This document shows, in pieces, positions 57,481 to 64,000 of a DNA stretch of 64,000 nucleotides (its first letter is position 1; each line of letters begins with the position of its first letter). The DNA is from Salipaludibacillus sp047795645 (GTDB lineage: Bacteria > Bacillota > Bacilli > Bacillales > Salisediminibacteriaceae). Under the pieces are notes generated by a model, which was not told the origin of the DNA, searched no databases, and saw only the letters and a program-made list of their open reading frames with translations. The stretch spans positions 992,001 through 1,056,000 of the forward strand of contig NZ_CP181045.1 in the NCBI RefSeq assembly GCF_047795645.1. The letters run 5' to 3'. A program made the position numbers and the translations under genes.

Positions 57481-58929
57481 TTAGTGACTATTTAGTTTAT
57501 GCCTCAATTTTTCCACTAACATTGAACTAGCTTCATTTAGACCGGTAATTTCTACACCTGTTCCGTTTTCCTCAAACTTCGCTACTATCTTTTCCAATGC
57601 AGCGACGGCAGAATCATCCCAAATATGAGCATATGTCAAGTTAAGTTCCACCGTCTTTAAATCTTCTTTGAAATCAAATTCATCTATAGGATCAGTGACA
57701 GAGGCAAAGAACAACTGGCCTTGAATGACGTACGTTCGCTTTGCTTTTTTCTCATCGTACTTGCTTTCAATTGTTATCTTTGAAATTTTAGATACGAAGA
57801 AAATCGCACTTAATAAGATACCTGCAAAAACACCTATCGAAAGGTCGTGTGTAAGAACAACAACCACGACAGTTACAACCATGACAATTGCATCTGTGAC
57901 TGGAACAATCCGTAATGTTTTCAAGGAATTCCAATCAAACGTACTAATTGACACCATCACCATCACACCTGCTAGTGCTGCCATTGGAATTTGTACGACG
58001 ATGTTGCCTAATAGAATAATTAATAAGATAAGGACAATACCAGCGACTAAAGAAGAAAGTCTTCCTTTTCCACCTGATTTAACATTAATAACGGATTGTC
58101 CGATCATCGCACAACCAGCCATTCCTCCAAAGCATCCAGTCAAGATATTGGAGATGCCTTGACCTCTACTCTCCTTATTTTTATTACTAGGAGTATCTGT
58201 CATATCATCAACAATTGCTGCTGTTAGAAGAGATTCCAAGATACCTACGACCGTTAGTGCTAGCGCGTATGGAAAAATAATTGATAATGTTTCATATGAA
58301 AAAGCTACTTGCGGCAAAAGAAATATAGGTAATGTTCGCGTTAATGTGCCCATGTCACCGACAGTGAAGACATTCAACCCAGAAAACATTGCAAATGCCG
58401 TAACAGCAACAATTGCTACCAGTGTTGATGGGACTGCCTTTGTTATATAAGGGAATAGATAGATGATAGCAAGAGTTGATATAGCTACAGCTGTTACTAT
58501 CCAATTATCACCAAATAAATGAGGGATTTGCGACATGAAAATTAGAATCGCTAAAGAATTTACAAATCCGACCATGACGGATCGCGGAATAAATTTCATG
58601 TACCTTGCGAGTTTGAAAACGCCAAATATAATTTGTAAAATGCCAGTCATTATCGTAGCTGCTAGTAAATACTCAAGACCATATTGTGCGACGAGATCAA
58701 CCATCAGTAATGCCATAGCACCAGTAGCACCAGAAATCATTCCTGCCCTTCCGCCAACGAAAGCGATAACGACAGAAATAATAAACGAGGCATATAACCC
58801 AACCATTGGATCAACACCAGCGATAATCGAGAAAGCAATCGCTTCAGGAATTAAAGCAAGGGCAACGACGATTCCAGCTAAAATATCGCCTTTTGAATTG
58901 AATAACCAAGTCTCTTTTAAAGCATTCAT
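57481..58929 (-). CDS. SulP family anion transporter with STAS domain
   Basis: A 482-residue membrane protein. VALALIPEAIAFSIIAGVDPMVGLYASF is the SulP signature of the first helices, followed by GMISGATGAMALL and about 12-14 membrane segments, then a cytoplasmic STAS domain (about 385-482; AHIWDDSAVAALEKIVAKF). SulP proteins carry sulfate, bicarbonate or other anions with Na+ or H+. In alkaliphiles bicarbonate or Na+-coupled uptake is conceivable, but the substrate is unknown. Three nearby ATGs exist; only that at 58929 is well spaced (9 nt) from AGAGG. First gene of the sulP-usp operon. Confidence 0.9.
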   Translation of the reverse strand: MNALKETWLFNSKGDILAGIVVALALIPEAIAFSIIAGVDPMVGLYASFIISVVIAFVGGRAGMISGATGAMALLMVDLVAQYGLEYLLAATIMTGILQIIFGVFKLARYMKFIPRSVMVGFVNSLAILIFMSQIPHLFGDNWIVTAVAISTLAIIYLFPYITKAVPSTLVAIVAVTAFAMFSGLNVFTVGDMGTLTRTLPIFLLPQVAFSYETLSIIFPYALALTVVGILESLLTAAIVDDMTDTPSNKNKESRGQGISNILTGCFGGMAGCAMIGQSVINVKSGGKGRLSSLVAGIVLILLIILLGNIVVQIPMAALAGVMVMVSISTFDWNSLKTLRIVPVTDAIVMVVTVVVVVLTHDLSIGVFAGILLSAIFFVSKISKITIESKYDEKKAKRTYVIQGQLFFASVTDPIDEFDFKEDLKTVELNLTYAHIWDDSAVAALEKIVAKFEENGTGVEITGLNEASSMLVEKLRHKLNSH

Positions 58930-59181
58930 AACCATCATCCTCTAAATAAATCGTCCTGTTTATTATTCGAGGGATCAGAGTTGTTATTCTGATTTACATC
59001 AGATAAGTAAATGGAAAATTTTTTTGCAGAATATTTTCCCTACTATGAGAACGAATTCAATCTTGAGTATTATAATAAAATGAAGTTCTAACAGTTTAAT
59101 TTAACAATGGTAATAACGTATAATTACAGTGGTTACTAAAAATGCACTTGTATGTATTCTATAAAAGGGGACGATGTGTAA

Positions 59182-60156
59182 ATGAAATATAGACGTATTG
59201 GTAATAGTGGTGTGAAAATAAGTGAAATTGGTTTAGGTAGTTGGCTTACATATGGAACGGCAGCAGAACAGAAGGCCGCAGATGCGTGCGTAAAAACGGC
59301 TTTTGAGAATGGTATCAATTTTTTTGATACTGCAAACGCCTACAATCGTGGGGCTGGAGAAGAAGCGATTGGTGCCGCATTGAAAGGGTATACTCGATCA
59401 AGTTATGTGCTCTCATCAAAGGTGTTCTTCCCAATGGGAGATGGACCAAATGACAGAGGATTATCGAGAAAACATATTATCGAACAATGTGATGCCAGTT
59501 TAAAACGATTAGGTGTAGATTATCTTGATATCTATTTTTGTCATCGTTTTGACGAGGAAACACCTTTAGAAGAGACATTGCGGGCGTTGGATGATTTAAC
59601 TTCACAAGGGAAAATACTCTATTCGGCAGTGAGTGAATGGACTGGGGTTCAAATTACTTATGCTAGTGAAATTAGTAATCGTCTACATTTACGGCCGCTT
59701 ATTTCCAATCAACCTATATATAATATGTTCGAACGCTATATCGAAAAAGAAGTGCTACAAGTTAGTGAGAAAAATGGACTTGGTCAAATCGTCTTTTCAC
59801 CACTTGCACAAGGAATTTTAACAGGGAAATACAAACCAGGTATGGAACTTCCGAAAGATAGTAGAGCGGCAAATGATAATGTGAATGGAGTTATAAAAAG
59901 CTATTTACAAGAGAATGTTCTTTTGGCAGTGCAAGAACTTCAAGGAATTGCAGAAGAGTCTGGGATCTCCTTGTCGCAATTATCTTTAGCTTGGGTTCTT
60001 CGTCAACCAAATGTAAGTTCAGCGATTATAGGTGCAAGCAAACCGGATCAAATTGTGGAGAATGTAGAGGCTGTCGAAGTTGACCTATCTCCAGATGTCT
60101 TAGAGGAAATAGAACGAGTTTTAAAGAAGGTAGAAGATTTTGCTCCTTTAAGGTAG
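59182..60156 (+). CDS. Aldo/keto reductase, Kv-beta-like (AKR6/YghZ type)
   Basis: A 324-residue TIM-barrel NADPH oxidoreductase. The tetrad Asp-Tyr-Lys-His is visible: FFDTANAYNRG (Asp ~49, Tyr ~54), SSKVF (Lys ~79) and YFCHRFDEET (His ~114). QPIYNMFER, FSPLAQGILTGKY and AIIGASKPDQIVEN form the cofactor site. The sequence resembles voltage-gated potassium channel beta-subunit homologues of bacteria. It reduces aldehydes or methylglyoxal-like compounds; no channel gene is nearby. AGGGGACG precedes the ATG. Monocistronic. Confidence 0.9.
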   Translation: MKYRRIGNSGVKISEIGLGSWLTYGTAAEQKAADACVKTAFENGINFFDTANAYNRGAGEEAIGAALKGYTRSSYVLSSKVFFPMGDGPNDRGLSRKHIIEQCDASLKRLGVDYLDIYFCHRFDEETPLEETLRALDDLTSQGKILYSAVSEWTGVQITYASEISNRLHLRPLISNQPIYNMFERYIEKEVLQVSEKNGLGQIVFSPLAQGILTGKYKPGMELPKDSRAANDNVNGVIKSYLQENVLLAVQELQGIAEESGISLSQLSLAWVLRQPNVSSAIIGASKPDQIVENVEAVEVDLSPDVLEEIERVLKKVEDFAPLR

Positions 60157-60240
60157 CGAATATAAACAACGTATACTTGATTAACACCGTGTAATCATTT
60201 AAAGTTAATATATAATTTCATGAAAATCCGATCGATCGGG

Positions 60241-60276
60241 AGAGGTTCTAGCTAATACCCTCTATAAAAAACTAAG
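60241..60276 (+). promoter_or_regulatory. preQ1-I riboswitch aptamer
   Basis: AGAGGTTCTAGCTAATACCC followed by TCTATAAAAAACTAA fits the preQ1 class I consensus: stem AGAGG/CCTCT, loop TTCTAGCTAATAC with the ligand-binding C, and an A-rich tail ending in CTAA that forms the pseudoknot. It is the smallest common riboswitch and normally turns off queuosine-precursor genes when preQ1 is plentiful. It directly precedes queC. Confidence 0.93.
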
Positions 60277-60289
60277 GGACTGTTTCTTT

Positions 60290-60318
60290 CACCATATCCT
60301 TAGGGGTATGGTGTTTTT
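60290..60318 (+). terminator. Expression-platform terminator of the preQ1 riboswitch
   Basis: CACCATATCC / GGGTATGGTG with a 4-nt loop, then TTTTTC. CTAAGG at 60272-60277, which includes the pseudoknot tail, can instead pair with CCTTAG at 60298-60303 inside the terminator. This gives an antiterminator when preQ1 is absent. Confidence 0.85.
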
Positions 60319-60362
60319 CGTGTTCAGACCTTTTCAAATTACTTAGAGGAGAGTGGAGAAAG

Positions 60363-61016
60363 TTGAAAAATGAAAAAGCACTGGTCGTCTTTAGCGGGGG
60401 CCAAGATAGTACGACATGTTTGTTTTGGGCCATGAAACATTTTAAAGAGGTCGAAACTGTAACGTTTAATTATAATCAGAGACATCAATTGGAAATTGAA
60501 GTCGCTCAAAATATTGCCGAGGAATTAGGTGTGAAAAATACAGTGTTAGATATGTCATTGTTAAATCAATTGTCACCAAGTGCATTGACAAGAGAAGATA
60601 TTGACATTGAAGAAAAAGATGGAGAGCTACCATCAACATTTGTTGAAGGAAGAAATATGTTGTTTTTATCGTTTGCTTCCATATTAGGTAAACAGGTGGG
60701 TGCAAATCATATCGTTACAGGAGTATGTGAAACAGATTTTAGTGGCTATCCTGACTGTCGAGATATCTTTGTGAAGTCGATGAATGTCACGTTGAACCTG
60801 TCAATGGATCATCCTTTTGTGATTGATACACCGCTGATGTGGTTGGATAAAGCTGAGACTTGGAAACTGGCAGATGAACTAGGCGCATTTGAGTTTGTCC
60901 GCAACAAAACATTAACGTGTTACAACGGAATTGTTGCTGATGGTTGCGGAGACTGCCCGGCGTGTGTATTACGAAAAAAAGGGTTGAATACGTATCTAAA
61001 AGAAAAGGCTGTTTAA
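60363..61016 (+). CDS. queC: 7-cyano-7-deazaguanine (preQ0) synthase
   Basis: A 217-residue ATP-dependent enzyme converting 7-carboxy-7-deazaguanine to preQ0 on the way to queuosine in tRNA. PP-loop VVFSGGQDSTTCL (residue 8 on), EGRNMLFLSFA, ETDFSGYPDCRD and the C-terminal zinc site CYNGIVADGCGDCPACVLR with four Cys. Start TTG: AGAGGAG lies 10 nt upstream, and the nearby ATG is out of frame. First gene of queC-queD-queE under the preQ1 riboswitch. Confidence 0.95.
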   Translation: MKNEKALVVFSGGQDSTTCLFWAMKHFKEVETVTFNYNQRHQLEIEVAQNIAEELGVKNTVLDMSLLNQLSPSALTREDIDIEEKDGELPSTFVEGRNMLFLSFASILGKQVGANHIVTGVCETDFSGYPDCRDIFVKSMNVTLNLSMDHPFVIDTPLMWLDKAETWKLADELGAFEFVRNKTLTCYNGIVADGCGDCPACVLRKKGLNTYLKEKAV

Positions 61017-61095
61017 GGTCTACTTCTTTGGCGGGAAGAAGCAAACATCATAAAAATATAACGATAACAAAGCCTAAATGAAAAGAGTGAATTAC

Positions 61096-61578
61096 ATGTA
61101 TGGATTTAAAATTGTCGACAAGCTCGAAAAAATAGATAAAGATATACAAAAAGATCAACTGAAATACCATTCAAAACGTGTGATGGTCAGTAAAGAATTT
61201 ACATTCGATGCCGCACACCACCTACATTGTTATGAAGGGAAGTGTAAGAATCTGCATGGTCACACGTATAAAGTTATTTTTGCGATTAGTGGATTTGTCG
61301 ATTCGACAGGTCTGATGATCGACTTTGGGGACATCAAAGAAATTTGGAAGAATGAGATCGAAATTCATCTTGATCACCGTTATATTAATGAAACACTTCC
61401 AGCGATGAATACGACAGCAGAAAATATGGTTGTATGGATTTATGAACAAATGGCTGATGCGTTGGTAAGCAAGAAGTCTCTAAGTGAAGAACAAGGGGCG
61501 CGCGTTGAGTTTGTGAGATTATTTGAAACCCCTACTAGTTATGCTGAAGCAAGACGGGAGTGGATGGAGATTGAGTAA
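61096..61578 (+). CDS. queD: 6-carboxy-5,6,7,8-tetrahydropterin synthase
   Basis: A 160-residue homologue of 6-pyruvoyltetrahydropterin synthase acting on 7,8-dihydroneopterin triphosphate. Zinc ligands are in FTFDAAHHLHCYEGKCKNLHGH, whose Cys are the catalytic and neighbouring residues; LMIDFGDIK, DHRYINET, NTTAENMVVWIYEQM and VRLFETPTSYAEA complete the pattern. ATG at 61096 with AAAGAGTG upstream is preferred over an in-frame ATG six codons earlier that lacks a ribosome site. It overlaps queE by 8 nt. Confidence 0.94.
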   Translation: MYGFKIVDKLEKIDKDIQKDQLKYHSKRVMVSKEFTFDAAHHLHCYEGKCKNLHGHTYKVIFAISGFVDSTGLMIDFGDIKEIWKNEIEIHLDHRYINETLPAMNTTAENMVVWIYEQMADALVSKKSLSEEQGARVEFVRLFETPTSYAEARREWMEIE

Positions 61579-62302
61579 TAACATTCCTGTATTAGAGATA
61601 TTTGGTCCCACGATTCAAGGTGAAGGAATGGTCATTGGTAAGAAAACGATGTTTGTTCGAACGGCTGGGTGTGATTATTCCTGTGATTGGTGTGATTCTG
61701 CTTTTACATGGGACGGCAGTGCAAAAGATGACATTGTTCCAATGACAGCGGATGAGATTTGGCTGCGATTAAACGAATTAGCAAAGGACAACTTTTCTCA
61801 CGTCACGATCTCAGGCGGTAATCCAGCCTTATTAAAACACCTCGTTCAGCTGATTGATAGATTAAAAGAGTCTCAAATTGATGTGGCTATTGAAACGCAA
61901 GGAAGTGTCTGGCAAGACTGGTTTCTTCTTGTCGATGACTTAACGATTTCTCCAAAACCTCCGAGTTCAAAAATGAAAACAGATTATTCCGTATTAGATT
62001 CGATTATTTTGAAATTGGTTGAGGGAGATAGACAAGCAAATACAAGTTTAAAAGTTGTTGTATTTAATGACGAAGATTTCAATTATGCGAAGAAGATCAC
62101 GACTCGGTATCCTCAGATTCCATTTTACTTACAATTAGGAAATAGTGATGTAGGAGCGATTGATAATCAGGAATTGACTGAGCGTTTATTAGAAAAGTAT
62201 CAGTGGCTGATTAATAAAACTCTCGGTGAGCAAGCGTTAAATGATGCACGAGTTCTTCCACAATTACACACGTTACTTTGGGGGAATAAAAGAGGGGTAT
62301 AA
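61571..62302 (+). CDS. queE: 7-carboxy-7-deazaguanine synthase (radical SAM)
   Basis: A 243-residue radical SAM enzyme that contracts carboxytetrahydropterin to the deazaguanine ring. VLEIFGPTIQGEG opens the protein; the cluster motif GCDYSCDWCDSAF gives CxxxCxxC; TISGGNPAL binds SAM; AIETQGSVWQDWF follows. The likely start is TTG at 61571, inside queD, 10 nt after GGGAG. Longer in-frame extensions would run far back into queD. Third gene of the operon; queF (preQ0 to preQ1) is not adjacent. Confidence 0.93.
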   Translation: MSNNIPVLEIFGPTIQGEGMVIGKKTMFVRTAGCDYSCDWCDSAFTWDGSAKDDIVPMTADEIWLRLNELAKDNFSHVTISGGNPALLKHLVQLIDRLKESQIDVAIETQGSVWQDWFLLVDDLTISPKPPSSKMKTDYSVLDSIILKLVEGDRQANTSLKVVVFNDEDFNYAKKITTRYPQIPFYLQLGNSDVGAIDNQELTERLLEKYQWLINKTLGEQALNDARVLPQLHTLLWGNKRGV

Positions 62303-62324
62303 ATAGATTGTAAGCAACAATTTG

Positions 62325-62350
62325 GTACCTGTATAGCAGGTGCTTTTTTA
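62325..62350 (+). terminator. Probable terminator of queC-queD-queE
   Basis: GTACCTG / CAGGTGC (7 bp, one G-U pair) with a 5-nt loop, followed by TTTTTTATGG. Confidence 0.7.
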
Positions 62351-62407
62351 TGGAACCTTTTTAGTTTTTTGACGTAAATAAGTAGATAGAAGTATGGGAG
62401 TGATTTT

Positions 62408-62902
62408 ATGTATTCGCAAATTGATGCGCCTCAGAAAAGGTTATCTAAAAACTCAGTCAAAATATGGATGATTAATGAATTTTTCATTAACGTTGTTGGA
62501 TTCGTAGTTCTAGGAGTTTTATTTTATCTTGATTATTTGTACTCATGGAAAGTGTGGATCGGGTGGTTGCTCATTGCAATAACCGTGTATTCTGTCCTAT
62601 CTGCTATTTGGGGTATTTTTATCAAACCTTCACTTCTTTATAAAAACTGGCGTTACGATGTAGGAGAAGAGTTTTTGCAACTGAAATCAGGTGCATTTAT
62701 CGAAGAGCATCACCTCGTTCCGATGACAAAAATACAATCCGTTTCAACGAATCAAGGTCCTATTCTTAGGAAGTATGGTCTGTATTCGCTATCAATTCAA
62801 ACAATGGGGTCCTCCCACGCCATTCCAAACTTACCGGAAGATATCGCTTTTGATGTGAGAGATCAAATTGCTCATTATGCAAAAATTGAGGAATTGGAAT
62901 AA
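62408..62902 (+). CDS. ydbS: PH-domain membrane protein, YdbS-like
   Basis: A 164-residue protein with two membrane helices (about 25-45 and 50-72) followed by a bacterial PH-like domain of the bPH2 type (DVGEEFLQLKSGAFIEEHHLVPMTKIQSVSTNQGPILRKYGLYSLSIQT). In Bacillus subtilis YdbS and YdbT are paired membrane proteins, reported to aid resistance to some peptides. GGGAGTGAT precedes the ATG. Its stop codon overlaps the start of the next gene. The symbol is by analogy of fold and gene pairing. Confidence 0.85.
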   Translation: MYSQIDAPQKRLSKNSVKIWMINEFFINVVGFVVLGVLFYLDYLYSWKVWIGWLLIAITVYSVLSAIWGIFIKPSLLYKNWRYDVGEEFLQLKSGAFIEEHHLVPMTKIQSVSTNQGPILRKYGLYSLSIQTMGSSHAIPNLPEDIAFDVRDQIAHYAKIEELE

Positions 62903-64000
62903 TGAAAAATGCCAAACGATACCACTCACTCAGTATTTTATTTAATCTATGGGGGCTTGCAAAAACCTCATTTTTCATGGTGATTTATTTATTTATCATT
63001 AGATTTGGTTCGGAATCAGCTTTCACTACATATGGACGGATTGCTTTTTATTTATTCGGCGGAATCTCGTTTGTATCGATTATATTGAAGTGGGTAACAC
63101 ATAAATACAAGATTGAAGATCAATCCTTTCATTTATATAAAGGTCGCTTCATAAAAACGAAAATCATTATTCCTTTTTCTAAAATTCAAAATGTAAACCG
63201 CAGAACATCATTATTTCATCGTATATTTAAGAAGACGTCTATACGTTTTGAAACGAGTATGGCTGGAAGTGATGATGCCGTAATTTTTAATGTTATATCT
63301 TTAAAGGAAGCAGATAGATTAGAAGAGTTGGTAGGGAATTCCACTGCAAAAGATGAGGTGGCGAGTTCAATCTCAGACGTGATGATTATTACGGAAACCT
63401 CAGATATAGATAGCAAAGATGAATTGACCAGTACCCGAACGATTCACTTTAATCCAACAAAAAAAGACATTTATAAGGCATCGTTTACATCATTTAGTTT
63501 TCTACTTTTGATTCCTGTAGTTGGTTCTATCTATTCGGAAACAAATCAAATTTTCAATATTGGTGAGAGAACAGAAGGGATTATTTCAACTATGATGAGT
63601 TCTTGGTGGATTGTTACACTGATTATCGTAGTACTCGTTTTAGTTTCAATTACGTTTGGAATTGTTCGCACATATTTGAAATATGGAAAATATGAAATTT
63701 CTTCAGACGATGAACGGATCTATATCAGAAAAGGTGTCATCGATGAAACAAGATTTTCAATAGCAAAAGAAAAGGTACAAGCAATCGAAATTACGCAATC
63801 GCCTATGAAGCGGATACTCGGACTTGCAGCTGTAAAGTTGACGAGTGCGGGTAATCTAAATACTGATGATGAGCAACTTGAAATTAACAGCCTTTATCCG
63901 TTTTTACCAGTTAAAAAAGCGTATGAACTGATTTCTGAGATGTTACCTTCTTATGAAGTGACAGAAAAAATGAGCCGTCTTCCGAAAAAATCGCTGGCGA
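62902..64000 (+). CDS. ydbT: PH-domain membrane protein, YdbT-like (cut by right edge)
   Basis: The frame opens with ATG in TAATG, overlapping the YdbS-like stop by one base, and is uninterrupted to the window end (366 codons). It starts MKNAKRYHSLSILFNLWGLA. Two membrane helices are followed by a PH-like domain (YKIEDQSFHLYKGRFIKTK, then IPFSKIQNVNRRTSLFHRIF). A second pair of helices (about 200-260) and a second PH-like domain (YEISSDDERIYIRKGVIDE, VQAIEITQSPMKRILGLAAV) come next. The full B. subtilis-type protein has further repeats, beyond the edge. The arrangement supports a two-protein membrane complex. Confidence 0.85.
   Translation, partial: MKNAKRYHSLSILFNLWGLAKTSFFMVIYLFIIRFGSESAFTTYGRIAFYLFGGISFVSIILKWVTHKYKIEDQSFHLYKGRFIKTKIIIPFSKIQNVNRRTSLFHRIFKKTSIRFETSMAGSDDAVIFNVISLKEADRLEELVGNSTAKDEVASSISDVMIITETSDIDSKDELTSTRTIHFNPTKKDIYKASFTSFSFLLLIPVVGSIYSETNQIFNIGERTEGIISTMMSSWWIVTLIIVVLVLVSITFGIVRTYLKYGKYEISSDDERIYIRKGVIDETRFSIAKEKVQAIEITQSPMKRILGLAAVKLTSAGNLNTDDEQLEINSLYPFLPVKKAYELISEMLPSYEVTEKMSRLPKKSLA

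Overview
The window is chromosome from a low-GC, spore-forming-type Firmicute of the family Bacillaceae. The evidence is strong GGAGG-type ribosome sites, frequent TTG starts, a 16S of Bacillus type, an ohr/ohrR pair of Bacillus type, T-box and preQ1 leaders, and many genes with clear Bacillus counterparts (amhX, yusF, guaC, queCDE, ydbS/ydbT-like). The very acidic, Asn/Glu-rich lipoproteins and surface proteins would suit an alkaliphilic or salt-tolerant member, but that is inference. No prophage, complete IS element or CRISPR array is visible.

Layout. 1-10.7 kb: end of a chemotaxis receptor, a fosmidomycin-resistance-type MFS pump (-), an AmhX-like amidohydrolase, polyphosphate kinase, a SUV3-like RNA helicase, and a stand-alone long-form leuA behind a leucine T-box. 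10.7-16.5 kb: a complete rRNA operon (three tandem promoters, 16S, 23S, 5S, no tRNA). 16.8-18.3 kb: organic-peroxide operon ohr-ohrR-gpx (-). 18.6-28.6 kb: ordinary genes (MFS, alpha/beta hydrolase, glycosyltransferase, GNAT, yhdT-panF, histidine phosphatase, lipoprotein, LysM-CAP protein), with three copies of a small GGAAGC-ended inverted repeat.

28.7-37.9 kb is the most unusual part. There are two tandem phnD-phnC-phnE-phnE ABC importer operons for a phosphonate-type substrate, with an inositol-monophosphatase-type enzyme and a HAD phosphatase between them. The ATPase and permease genes are almost identical in the two copies, but the binding proteins and the phnD-phnC spacers have diverged. 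Each spacer still keeps a hairpin of similar form, and a PhoP-box-like array precedes one phnD.

38-42 kb: a yusF-like TOPRIM protein, a divergent marR/quinone-reductase pair, a truncated superfamily-II helicase remnant and an Old Yellow Enzyme. 42.3-55.2 kb: two very large sortase-anchored (LPDTA) pectin-degrading proteins, a GH43 arabinanase and a PL11 rhamnogalacturonan lyase. They share an unidentified C-terminal module plus coiled coil; a cre site lies before the lyase gene. Between them are a 2-hydroxyacid dehydrogenase, a YqcI/YcgG protein, an HPr-like protein without the active histidine, and a small frameshifted gene. 55.3-64 kb: guaC, a GIY-YIG protein, a universal-stress/SulP operon, an aldo-keto reductase, a preQ1-riboswitch-controlled queC-queD-queE operon, and two PH-domain membrane proteins, the second running off the right edge.
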